This document shows, piece by piece, positions 44,610 through 52,274 of a DNA stretch of 64,000 nt. The notes below the pieces were generated by a model, which saw only the letters and a program-made list of their open reading frames with translations, ran no database searches and had not been told where the DNA came from. This DNA is from Pseudopedobacter beijingensis (GTDB lineage Bacteria; Bacteroidota; Bacteroidia; Sphingobacteriales; Sphingobacteriaceae). The stretch's first letter is position 1, and every line of letters starts with the position of its first letter. A program made the position numbers and the translations under genes. The stretch is taken from positions 62,001 through 126,000 of the forward strand of contig NZ_JBHUDG010000002.1 in the NCBI RefSeq assembly GCF_042678145.1, in the 5' to 3' direction.

Positions 44610-45227
44610 TTACTCGCTTCGCTTATTTAGCTCATCTCTAATGATAGCCGCTTTTTCGTAAGCTTCAGAAGCAAGGGCTTTTTGTAGCCTTTCCTGTAAT
44701 TCTTCAGTAGAAACACTATCGAGATTTTCTTTTGATGAAGTGGTAGAGGAAGACGAAGGACTAACTGTCGCACTTTCTTCTATAGAATCTATATTGTCTA
44801 GAAAAAGGAAATCGTTACCTTCTATAATAATCCCCGCTGTAGAGAGGATAAACTCGTAAGTATATATGGGTGAGTTAAAACGTACTGCCAATGCAATAGC
44901 ATCGGAGGTACGGGCATCAATTTCAAGAGTTTTCTCGCCATTGTTACAAATTAACTTGGCAAAGAAAACTCCTTCAATAAGATTGTAAATAATAACTTCT
45001 TGGATATTAATGTGGTAGGCATCTGCAAAAGATTTGAAGAGGTCGTGCGTAAGTGGACGGCTTGGCGTCATTTTCTCAATTTCTATAGCAATAGCCTGAG
45101 CTTCAAATCCACCAATAATAATTGGTAATCTTCTTCTTCCATTAACTTCGCCTAACACTAATGCATAAGCTCCGGATTGAGTTTGACTATAAGATAAGCC
45201 TATGATGTCTAATTTTAATTTCTTCAT
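44610..45227 (-). CDS. Bifunctional nuclease (DUF151) family protein with UVR motif
   Basis: This 205-residue protein has an N-terminal bifunctional-nuclease (DUF151) domain at about 1-135 (KLDIIGLSYSQTQSGAYALV, LPIIIGGFEAQAIAIEIEKM, DARTSDAIALAVRFNSPIY). An acidic Ser/Thr-rich linker leads to a UvrB/C-type helical motif at about 172-203 (ELQERLQKALASEAYEKAAI). It is typical of Bacteroidota, where this protein follows the etf genes. Plant and bacterial members have been reported to have DNase and RNase activity, but the cellular role is unsettled. It starts 25 bases after etfA, so it is in the same operon. Confidence 0.9.
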   Translation of the reverse strand: MKKLKLDIIGLSYSQTQSGAYALVLGEVNGRRRLPIIIGGFEAQAIAIEIEKMTPSRPLTHDLFKSFADAYHINIQEVIIYNLIEGVFFAKLICNNGEKTLEIDARTSDAIALAVRFNSPIYTYEFILSTAGIIIEGNDFLFLDNIDSIEESATVSPSSSSTTSSKENLDSVSTEELQERLQKALASEAYEKAAIIRDELNKRSE

Positions 45228-45252
45228 TTAATCTTTTATCCCCAACACAAAA

Positions 45253-46230
45253 TTAGCTATTCGCTTTCAAAGATTTAACTTCTTCTATAATTTTAGGTAC
45301 TATTTCAAAAGCATCGCCTACAATTCCGTAATCTGCTACTTTAAAAAATGGTGCTTCAGGATCTTTATTAATTACAACTATTACTTTAGAAGAGGATACT
45401 CCCGCAAGGTGTTGTATGGCTCCTGATATGCCTATGGCAATATATAAATTAGGACTAATGGCCAAACCTGTTTGTCCTACGTGTTCAGAATGGGGTCTCC
45501 ATCCTGCATCGGATACAGGTTTAGAACAGGCTGTTGCAGCTCCTAATAAATTAGCCAGTTCTTCTACCATTCCCCAGTTTTCAGGACCTTTTAAACCTCT
45601 GCCCGCGGAAACAACTATTTCTGCATCAGGTAATGAAACTTTATTGGTAGCTCTTACTATTTCTTTGATTATGGTTTTAAGGTCAGAATCTTTTATAGCT
45701 GCAGAAAAGTCCTCCACAGTAACAGATTCTGGTTTTTCTACAATCTTGTAAGAATTTGGTGTAAGCGAAATAATTTTGTTGGAGGATTCCAGCTCTACAT
45801 ACGCATAGGCCTTGTTAGAGAAAGCAGTTTTCTTAACCACAAATTTTCCGCCAGTAGTGTCTGGTAAATCTACAGCACCATCTGCAATCCCAGCGTTTAA
45901 TTTAATAGCTATACGTGGAGTAAGTCCTTTGCCTGCGAAAGAATTGCTGAGTATAACTACATCTGCATTTTCTTGTTTTGCTGCTTGGGCAATAACAGAA
46001 GCATAAGCCTGGTTAATAAAGCTTTTTAGTTTCTCGTTATTTGTATTCAATACTTTAGATACCCCGTATTTGCCCAGGCTCTCCAATTCAGCAGATGCTA
46101 CATTGCCAATTGACAATGCTACCAGATTGGTGTTCAGCATTTCGGCAACAGCTTTTGCATAAGAAACGGTCTCTAACGCTGACTTTTTGAGTTTATTATC
46201 GGTATTTTCAATATATACTAGAACTGCCAT
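45253..46230 (-). CDS. etfA: Electron transfer flavoprotein alpha subunit
   Basis: This 325-residue protein has an N-terminal adenine-nucleotide-like domain and the C-terminal FAD domain. The FAD domain carries the signature VSAGRGLKGPENWGMVEELA, then SEHVGQTGLAISPNLYIAIG and ISGAIQHLAG. Together with the beta subunit it moves electrons from acyl-CoA and other dehydrogenases to the membrane quinone pool. Order etfB-etfA, with 29 bases between, is standard. Size is normal. It is transcribed from the promoter before etfB. Confidence 0.97.
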   Translation of the reverse strand: MAVLVYIENTDNKLKKSALETVSYAKAVAEMLNTNLVALSIGNVASAELESLGKYGVSKVLNTNNEKLKSFINQAYASVIAQAAKQENADVVILSNSFAGKGLTPRIAIKLNAGIADGAVDLPDTTGGKFVVKKTAFSNKAYAYVELESSNKIISLTPNSYKIVEKPESVTVEDFSAAIKDSDLKTIIKEIVRATNKVSLPDAEIVVSAGRGLKGPENWGMVEELANLLGAATACSKPVSDAGWRPHSEHVGQTGLAISPNLYIAIGISGAIQHLAGVSSSKVIVVINKDPEAPFFKVADYGIVGDAFEIVPKIIEEVKSLKANS

Positions 46231-46259
46231 GTTTGTCTTTTTTATAGGTTAGCGTAATT

Positions 46260-46997
46260 TTAGATAACTTTTGCTTCGGTATGTAAAATATCTACCAGTT
46301 TAGTGGCTTCTTCTGCCGGAATCATTTTTACATTTCCCCGAGGTGCCGGTGTATCGTATTTTTTGATAGCCACGTGTTTATCTACAGCAATGGGTTCTAC
46401 TACCTCCAAAGGTTTTGTTCTTGCAGACATAATGCCGCGCATATTAGGGATTTTCGGTTCAGCTACTCCTTCAGCTGTACCTGCAACAATAGGCAGTGGA
46501 ATAGATAAAATCTCTTTACCTCCTTCTATTTCACGTTCAACCGTAGCGTTGCTACCCTCAATATCGATTTTTTTTATAGTTGAAACAGAAGGGATATCTA
46601 AAATTTCACCAACCATTCCGGCTATTAAAGAACCATTATAATCAATAGATTCTTTTCCCGTAAGTATAAGGTCAAACTGTTTGTCCTTTGCATAATTGGC
46701 AATTTGGGCAGCAACAAAGTTTGTATCAACCGCTGCTGCATTCACTCTAACGGAATTATGTGCGCCAATAGCCAATGCTTTACGTATGGTAGGTTCGGCA
46801 GTAGCTTCGCCAACGTGTATTACTGTAACTTCACCATTATTAGCTTCGGTCAGCTCTATAGCTCTGGCTAAAGCAATTTCGTCATAAGGGTTAATGATGA
46901 ATTGCACTCCATTATCATTAAATTTAGTGTTGTCATCAGTAAAAGTTATTTTTGTTGTCGTATCTGGTACGTTACTTATACAAACTAGTATTTTCAT
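46260..46997 (-). CDS. etfB: Electron transfer flavoprotein beta subunit
   Basis: This 245-residue protein starts MKILVCISNVPDTTTKITFT. It has the beta-subunit landmarks NPYDEIALARAIELTE, LTGKESIDYNGSLIAGMVGE and IPLPIVAGTAEGVAEPKIPN. It binds AMP and pairs with EtfA to form the flavoprotein. It is the first gene of the operon etfB-etfA-nuclease-nupC. A clear promoter with TTG and TAAATTTG boxes lies directly upstream, giving a short leader of about 15-20 bases. Divergent to the TPR gene. Confidence 0.97.
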   Translation of the reverse strand: MKILVCISNVPDTTTKITFTDDNTKFNDNGVQFIINPYDEIALARAIELTEANNGEVTVIHVGEATAEPTIRKALAIGAHNSVRVNAAAVDTNFVAAQIANYAKDKQFDLILTGKESIDYNGSLIAGMVGEILDIPSVSTIKKIDIEGSNATVEREIEGGKEILSIPLPIVAGTAEGVAEPKIPNMRGIMSARTKPLEVVEPIAVDKHVAIKKYDTPAPRGNVKMIPAEEATKLVDILHTEAKVI

Positions 46998-47017
46998 AAG
47001 ATTTATCGAGTTGTTTA

Positions 47018-47047
47018 CAAATTTAATTATTTAACCCACTTTTGCAA
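47018..47047 (-). promoter_or_regulatory. Housekeeping promoter of the etfB operon
   Basis: On the minus strand TTG (47047-47045) is followed by exactly 19 bases and then TAAATTTG (47025-47018). This matches the Bacteroidota consensus TTG-N19-TAnnTTTG. The etfB ATG is 20 bases downstream. The TTG overlaps the first base of the divergent TPR start codon at 47047. Confidence 0.75.
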
Positions 47048-47376
47048 TGTCTATAAACAGATTAGAGAAGCTACAGGAATTTTTAAAAGCAGAACCTAAT
47101 GATCCTTTTTTAAAGTATGCTCTCGCTACCGAATATCTACGATTAAATAACGAAGAAGAGGCCTTAAAGTTTTATCATGATTTGGTAAAAAATCATGAAG
47201 ATTATGTGGGTACCTATTATCATCTAGGGAAACTGTATGAGAGTCAGGGCAAACAGGAAGATGCTTTGAAAACCTATGAAAAGGGAATAGAGGTGGCTAA
47301 AAAAATAAAGGATAATCACGCATTGAGTGAATTGCTTGGTGTGTACAACAATTTGCAGGATGAATTGTATGATTAA
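47047..47376 (+). CDS. Small tetratricopeptide repeat protein
   Basis: This 109-residue protein is made almost wholly of TPR helices: PFLKYALATEYLRLNNEEEA, GTYYHLGKLYESQGKQEDAL, then ALSELLGVYNNLQ. It has no signal peptide, so it is probably a cytoplasmic adaptor. Small proteins of this type sit beside etf genes in many Bacteroidota. The box CACTTTTG (47037-47044) ends 2 bases before the ATG and differs from TAnnTTTG by one base, which suggests a leaderless or nearly leaderless transcript. The chromate-transporter gene starts 5 bases downstream. Partner unknown. Confidence 0.85.
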   Translation: MSINRLEKLQEFLKAEPNDPFLKYALATEYLRLNNEEEALKFYHDLVKNHEDYVGTYYHLGKLYESQGKQEDALKTYEKGIEVAKKIKDNHALSELLGVYNNLQDELYD

Positions 47377-47381
47377 TACAG

Positions 47382-48587
47382 ATGAATAAAAGGCACATAA
47401 TTTTTCTGAGAGATGTTTTATGGTTTATGATGAGTTCTTTTGGGGGCCCCCAGGCTCATTTGGCTATACTTTTGAATGATTTTGTACTTAAAAGACGCTA
47501 CCTGACCGAAGAGGAGTTGTTAGAGCTTAATTCTTTAACACAAATATTGCCGGGGCCTGCATCTACACAAACCTTAATTGGTATTGCTTATAAAGTGGGC
47601 GGTTTGTATCTGGCTATATTGACTTTTCTGCTGTGGATATTGCCTTCGGCCGCTTTAATGTGTTTTATTGCCATAACTTACAAGGAGTTTTCCTTAAAAC
47701 AGGAGTTTACAAAGGTAAACCGATTGATAGAGCCAATTGCTTTAGGAATTGTAGCTTATGGGGCCTATTCTTTGGGGAAAAAGATTCTTAATTCGAATGT
47801 AACGGTATGTTTAGCGGCTATTGCCGTAGTATGTTCTCTTATTCTCAGAAATGCCTATGTTTTTCCACTCATGATTCTGGTGGGAGGCATAGTTACTTCG
47901 GCAACAGAAAGCAGACAGGGTGAGGCTGAAATCAGAATAAATCTTTTCGCCAGTATCAATCGAAAAAAAGTAATGTACTTTTTGGGAGTGTTATTATTGT
48001 TTGGGTTACTGGGAACTATTATTAACAGAACTTCGCCCTTTAGTTTGCCTGTCAGAACTTTTGAGAACTTTTATAGAAATGGTTTACTAATATTTGGAGG
48101 GGGTAATGTATTGGTCCCTTTAATGTATACCGAATTTGTGGAAATGAAACATTACCTGACGGAAACTGAGTTCCTGACCGGTTATGCGATGCAGCAGGCT
48201 ATTCCCGGACCTACCTTTTCTTTTACTTCTTATGTTGGGGCCATGACTTTCTCTAATCAGGGCTACGGTATTTCGGGACAAATATGGGGAGCTTTAATTG
48301 CGGTTCTGGGTATTAACCTGCCAGGGCTTATCCTGATGTTATTTATTGTTCCTTTCTGGGACGATTTAAAAAAGATAACCATGATCCGAAAGTCACTTTC
48401 CGGTGTAAATGCGGTGGCTGTAGGTTTTATGATTGCCGCTTTTTTTATGTTACTGGCACCGGTGGGTATTAATGTGGTTTCTATGGGGATTATGGTAGTA
48501 ACTTTCCTGATCTTGAACTTTACAAAAGTAAAAACTCCATACCTGATATTGGCTGGAGTTTTGGTGGGTTATTTCTTAAGTTCGTGA
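47382..48587 (+). CDS. ChrA-family (CHR) chromate transporter-like protein
   Basis: This 401-residue inner-membrane protein is a two-domain CHR protein. The first half has SSFGGPQAHLAILLNDFV and QILPGPASTQTLIGIAYKVG. The second has IFGGGNVLVPLMYTEFV and QQAIPGPTFSFTSYVGAMTF. The paired FGG and PGP motifs are the family signature. ChrA exports chromate, but many chromosomal members have unknown anion substrates. It lies 5 bases after the TPR gene and converges on dnaB. No chromate regulator is adjacent. Confidence 0.92.
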   Translation: MNKRHIIFLRDVLWFMMSSFGGPQAHLAILLNDFVLKRRYLTEEELLELNSLTQILPGPASTQTLIGIAYKVGGLYLAILTFLLWILPSAALMCFIAITYKEFSLKQEFTKVNRLIEPIALGIVAYGAYSLGKKILNSNVTVCLAAIAVVCSLILRNAYVFPLMILVGGIVTSATESRQGEAEIRINLFASINRKKVMYFLGVLLLFGLLGTIINRTSPFSLPVRTFENFYRNGLLIFGGGNVLVPLMYTEFVEMKHYLTETEFLTGYAMQQAIPGPTFSFTSYVGAMTFSNQGYGISGQIWGALIAVLGINLPGLILMLFIVPFWDDLKKITMIRKSLSGVNAVAVGFMIAAFFMLLAPVGINVVSMGIMVVTFLILNFTKVKTPYLILAGVLVGYFLSS

Positions 48588-48618
48588 TTAATCTCTGTTT
48601 TATAGTTCCTTTTGATTT

Positions 48619-50181
48619 CTAAAAAGGAGCATCATCATCCATATCCCAATTCTTTGGTTTCAGGGTAATGGTATCAAACTGTGCCGATGGAGACATGTTA
48701 GAAAACGGATCTGTGTTGGCTGCTGAATCTAATGCTGGTGTACCCAAAGAGTTGTAGCCATCTTCCAGATCAGCAAATTTTACGTATTGGCCAATAAACC
48801 TTAAAGGAACGGTTGTTGTTTCGCCGTGTCTGTTTTTTGCGATGATAACTTCACCAACACCAGCCGTTGAATTTCCGTTTTCGTCCTGATCCAACCCGTA
48901 GTATTCCGGGCGGTACAAGAAAAGTACCATGTCGGCATCCTGCTCAATCGCTCCGGATTCACGTAAATCCGATAGCATTGGTCGTTTAGCACCTCCTGGT
49001 CGGCTTTCAACAGCCCGGCTTAACTGAGATAGTGCAATAACCGGAATTTCCAACTCTTTAGCTACCTGCTTTAATGCCCTTGAAATACTTGAAATCTCCT
49101 GCTCACGGTTTCCTCCGCCTTTTCCGTCAGCTTTCCCACTCATCAATTGTAGATAGTCAATAATCACCATCTGGATGTCGTACTGAGATTTCAGACGGCG
49201 GCATTTGGCTCTAAACTCAAATATATTTAAAGCAGGAGTATCGTCCAGAATAAGAGGTGCTTCACTCAAATTTCCTATTTTTGAAGTCAATTGGTGCCAT
49301 TCCCAATCCAGCAAATTCCCTTTTCGTATTTTATTCTGCTCAATTTCTGCCTCTCCAGAAATTAAACGGTTGGTTAACTGTACAGAGGACATCTCTAAAG
49401 AGAAAACAACCACTGGTTTTTTAAATTGTACGGCAGCATTTCTGGCACAGCTTAAAACAAACGCTGTTTTTCCCATCGCGGGCCTTGCTGCAATAATCAC
49501 CAAATCTGATTTCTGCCAGCCGTTAGTTATTCTGTCTAAAGCAGTAAAACCAGATGGTACACCTGTCAAAGAATCATCTTTGTCTTTTAGTGATTCTAAT
49601 AATTTTACCGATTCTTTTACAACATCATCCATTTTTCTGGAATCTCTTCTCAGGTTGTTTTGGGCTATGTCAAAAAGGTTTTTTTCGGCATAATCTAACA
49701 GCTCGAAAACGTCGCTGGTGTCTTCATACGATTGATTGATGATATCTGTAGAGATCCTGATAAGTTCTCTTTGGATGAATTTCTGAGAGATGATACGCGC
49801 ATGATATTCAATATTTGCTGCGGAAGCTACCCTGTTGGTTAATTCGGTGATGTAAAATGCTCCACCCACTATTTCCAAATCACCTTGTTTTCTTAATTGA
49901 GCAGCTACCGTTAAAATATCAACCGGAGATGATTGGGTAAATAAAGTCTGTATTGCTTCAAATATTTTCTGGTGTGCTTCTTTGTAGAATACATTGGGTT
50001 TTAAGATGTCTATTACAGTAGATAGCGCATCTTTTTCCAACATTAAGGCACCCAAAACAGCCTCTTCCAGATCTAGTGCTTGTGGAGGTAATTTTCCAAA
50101 AGCAGGAACTGTAGGGGCATTCAATCTGGATCTTCTATCTCTTGAAACAGGTAAATTATTGGATTCGGCATCAAAACTCAT
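48619..50181 (-). CDS. dnaB: Replicative DNA helicase DnaB
   Basis: This 520-residue protein has an N-terminal DnaB domain (PPQALDLEEAVLGALMLEKD) and a RecA-like C-terminal ATPase. Motifs are Walker A (ARPAMGKTAFVLS), Walker B (VIIDYLQLM), SLEMSSVQLTNRLI, and the LSQLSRAVESRPGG and GAIEQDADMVLFLYRP blocks. It unwinds DNA ahead of the replisome as a hexamer. The start at 50181 (MSFDAESNNLPV) is chosen because it lies 4 bases from a TACTTTTG box; the longer upstream reading has an unrelated lead of 30 residues. It converges on the chrA-like gene. Confidence 0.97.
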   Translation of the reverse strand: MSFDAESNNLPVSRDRRSRLNAPTVPAFGKLPPQALDLEEAVLGALMLEKDALSTVIDILKPNVFYKEAHQKIFEAIQTLFTQSSPVDILTVAAQLRKQGDLEIVGGAFYITELTNRVASAANIEYHARIISQKFIQRELIRISTDIINQSYEDTSDVFELLDYAEKNLFDIAQNNLRRDSRKMDDVVKESVKLLESLKDKDDSLTGVPSGFTALDRITNGWQKSDLVIIAARPAMGKTAFVLSCARNAAVQFKKPVVVFSLEMSSVQLTNRLISGEAEIEQNKIRKGNLLDWEWHQLTSKIGNLSEAPLILDDTPALNIFEFRAKCRRLKSQYDIQMVIIDYLQLMSGKADGKGGGNREQEISSISRALKQVAKELEIPVIALSQLSRAVESRPGGAKRPMLSDLRESGAIEQDADMVLFLYRPEYYGLDQDENGNSTAGVGEVIIAKNRHGETTTVPLRFIGQYVKFADLEDGYNSLGTPALDSAANTDPFSNMSPSAQFDTITLKPKNWDMDDDAPF

Positions 50182-50185
50182 GTTA

Positions 50186-50193
50186 CAAAAGTA
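50186..50193 (-). promoter_or_regulatory. -7 box of dnaB, adjacent to the start codon
   Basis: On the minus strand TACTTTTG fits TAnnTTTG and ends 4 bases before the ATG at 50181. The transcript would be leaderless or nearly so. No TTG is seen at the ideal upstream distance. Confidence 0.55.
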
Positions 50194-50430
50194 GCCATTT
50201 TTTCGACTCAGAATAACTACTCTTGAGTGCTTATCTGTAATTAGCTGTGGATTAATCAATAAATTATGCATTTGCGCATTAACTTATTAACACAAGCTGT
50301 TTATAACTTGTTAGAAAGTTTCATTAAACCTCATTGTTTCGGTGAATAAACAGGTTGTTGATAAAAAAAGCAATTGTTTATTAACATCTATTTGAATCCT
50401 GCTTTTCTGCGGAAATCGATACCCTTTTTT

Positions 50431-50438
50431 TATCTTTG
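50431..50438 (+). promoter_or_regulatory. -7 box of rlmB, adjacent to the start codon
   Basis: TATCTTTG, the commonest form of the Bacteroidota -7 box, ends 6 bases before the ATG at 50445. A leaderless or very short leader is implied. The TTG inside this box is also an in-frame alternative start codon, which this reading makes unlikely. Confidence 0.6.
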
Positions 50439-50444
50439 CGGACT

Positions 50445-51215
50445 ATGCAGGATAGGAATTTTAAAAGACAGCAGGCTCCTAAAGAACAAAACCAGATGGT
50501 ATTTGGTATAAGGGCAGTAATTGAGGCTATAAAAGCAGGCAAAGATATCGAATCGTTGTTTATTCAGCGGGGTCTTACCGGAGGCCTTTATGCCGAATTA
50601 AAAACGCTTTTGAGGGAGTATGATATTCCTTCGCAACAGGTGCCTATTGAAAAGCTGAATAGGATAACTGCTAAAAACCATCAGGGAGTGATTGCTTTTA
50701 TTTCTCCTATTTCTTATCAAAAGATAGAAGATATTATTCCTCTGGTTTATGAGCAAGGAAAAACACCTCTGGTATTAATTCTGGATAGGGTAACAGATGT
50801 GCGTAATTTTGGTGCTATTGCCCGTACTGCGGAGTGTACAGGTGTTGATGCTATTGTAATTCCTAAAAAAGGCGCTGCCCAGATTAATCCTGATGCTGTT
50901 AAAACTTCTGCTGGGGCTTTGTATAAAGTTCCTATATGCCGTCATGATAGTTTATTAAGTGTATTAAGGTTTCTTAAAGACTCGGGTTTACAAATTGTTT
51001 CCTGTACCGAAAAAACAGATGATTTTATATATAAACCTGATTTTACTGCGCCAACAGCAGTAATTATGGGTTCTGAGGATGAAGGTATTGCTTTTGAGCT
51101 GATTAGAAACTCTGATTATTTGACTAAAATTCCGATGGCAGGTGAAATAGAATCGTTGAATGTATCGGTTTCTGCCGGTATTATTTTATATGAAGCGGTA
51201 AGACAGCGCTTGTAG
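50445..51215 (+). CDS. rlmB: 23S rRNA 2'-O-ribose methyltransferase, TrmH/RlmB family
   Basis: This 256-residue SpoU-family protein has an N-terminal substrate-binding domain (QMVFGIRAVIEAIKAGKDIE). The knotted methyltransferase domain follows, with VTDVRNFGAIARTAECTGVD, KTSAGALYKVP, AVIMGSEDEGI and the SAM-binding IPMAGEIESLNVSVSAGIIL. RlmB methylates G2251 of 23S rRNA; assignment to that site rather than another rRNA or tRNA target is from overall similarity. The ATG at 50445 is preferred over the in-frame TTG at 50436, which lies inside the promoter box. Divergent to dnaB. Confidence 0.92.
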   Translation: MQDRNFKRQQAPKEQNQMVFGIRAVIEAIKAGKDIESLFIQRGLTGGLYAELKTLLREYDIPSQQVPIEKLNRITAKNHQGVIAFISPISYQKIEDIIPLVYEQGKTPLVLILDRVTDVRNFGAIARTAECTGVDAIVIPKKGAAQINPDAVKTSAGALYKVPICRHDSLLSVLRFLKDSGLQIVSCTEKTDDFIYKPDFTAPTAVIMGSEDEGIAFELIRNSDYLTKIPMAGEIESLNVSVSAGIILYEAVRQRL

Positions 51216-51361
51216 AAAGCATGTTTTAACGTTCTATGAATTAGTGTGTTAAAGTTTTGTTAAAAATATTTTGTCTCTTGTAGATTGAAAATCCAACTTT
51301 TAAATTTATACTACTTCAATCAAACAAAAATTGGGGCAAAGTTCATTTAATTAAAACGGAC

Positions 51362-51658
51362 ATGAAAAAACTAATGAGTTTAATTGCAATGGCTGCTTTC
51401 GGATTAAGCATCGCATTTGCACAAGCACCTGCTACAGCTACTAAAGCTGAAAAAACTGTTAAAAAAGAAACAAAAACAGTTGCTGCCCCGGCTAAAGCCG
51501 ATGAAAAAAAAGAAGTAACCAAATCCGAAAAACATTTAAAAGCTGACGGAACGCCTGACAAGCGTTACAAAGAAAACAAGGCTAAGGAGGCCCCTAAAAA
51601 GAAAGATGGCACTCCAGATATGCGCTACAAAGAAAATAAAGAAAAAGCTAAAAAATAG
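51362..51658 (+). CDS. Small secreted Lys/Ala-rich protein with tandem DGTPD repeats
   Basis: This 98-residue protein has a signal peptide (MKKLMSLIAMAAFGLSIAFA, cleaved near AQA). An Ala/Lys-rich segment is followed by two copies of a short repeat: ADGTPDKRYKENK and KDGTPDMRYKENK. The mature protein is very basic and of low complexity. I recognise it only as a type of small exported protein seen in Bacteroidota and cannot assign a function. The repeated D-G-T-P-D could bind calcium or mineral surfaces, but that is speculative. It ends just before a strong bidirectional terminator. The coding potential is supported by the signal peptide and the clean repeat in one frame. Confidence 0.8.
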   Translation: MKKLMSLIAMAAFGLSIAFAQAPATATKAEKTVKKETKTVAAPAKADEKKEVTKSEKHLKADGTPDKRYKENKAKEAPKKKDGTPDMRYKENKEKAKK

Positions 51659-51664
51659 ATTAGC

Positions 51665-51694
51665 AAAAAAGGGAGTATTTATACTCCCTTTTTT
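51665..51694. terminator. Bidirectional Rho-independent terminator
   Basis: AAAAAAGGGAGTA and TACTCCCTTTTTT pair perfectly around a TTTA loop. The A and T runs on either side let it work on both strands. It separates the small basic protein gene from the convergent gene at 51693 and slightly overlaps the latter's stop codon. Confidence 0.85.
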
Positions 51695-52100
51695 ATTGTC
51701 CTACCATTACACCTGCTTTGTTAATGAGCGGAACCTTAATAAAATTAGATTCTACGATGCTTTCCGGGAGGAATATGAATTTTTTATCGTAAATATTCTT
51801 ATCTATGTAGTACGATATCCAATACTCGTTGTTTAAGCCAAAAACCTGTTCATCAATAACTTCAATTTTTGTATAAGTATGTGCTGTAATAACCGGAATC
51901 ATGTGTCTGAGTACACTGGTTTTTACCTCGGTTCCATTTTTTGTACCGTATCCTTTAGAGGTAATCAAAACATTATGAAGATCCTGACTTTTGAGATTGA
52001 TGATATAAACTCCCCAATTTTTGTTCTCAGGCGTTTCAGATTCGAGTACTACCGCTACAGATATATCTTCTACAATATTTTGGGGTAAATCTTTTTTCAT
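51693..52100 (-). CDS. Conserved hypothetical protein
   Basis: This 135-residue protein has no signal peptide and is predicted mainly beta. Recognisable blocks are ISVAVVLESETPENKNWGVY, VLITSKGYGTKNG and EYWISYYIDKNIYDKKFIFL. I do not recognise the family, though the pattern of a compact cytoplasmic beta protein is typical of Bacteroidota-specific hypotheticals. It sits downstream of topA on the same strand, separated by a large hairpin, so it is probably transcribed on its own. Its end meets a bidirectional terminator. Confidence 0.75.
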   Translation of the reverse strand: MKKDLPQNIVEDISVAVVLESETPENKNWGVYIINLKSQDLHNVLITSKGYGTKNGTEVKTSVLRHMIPVITAHTYTKIEVIDEQVFGLNNEYWISYYIDKNIYDKKFIFLPESIVESNFIKVPLINKAGVMVGQ

Positions 52101-52149
52101 AATGCTGTATGATCCGGAATTGTTTTTGTGTTATACGCCAGGATGTTTA

Positions 52150-52197
52150 AAAACTTACGAAGTTTATTTTGTATAGCTTATAAACTTCGTAAGTTTT
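52150..52197. repeat. Large perfect hairpin / REP-like palindrome
   Basis: AAAACTTACGAAGTTTA (52150-52166) and TAAACTTCGTAAGTTTT (52181-52197) are perfect 17-bp inverted copies with a 14-base loop. It lies downstream of topA and upstream of the 51693 gene. Each arm is itself nearly palindromic, a trait of REP units. It could end the topA transcript. Confidence 0.7.
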
Positions 52198-52274
52198 GTT
52201 ATAGTTCTCTTTTGCGTAAGGTCAGAGACTTATAAATGGGTGCCTTAAGCACATTATTTTTTAACGTTATACCT

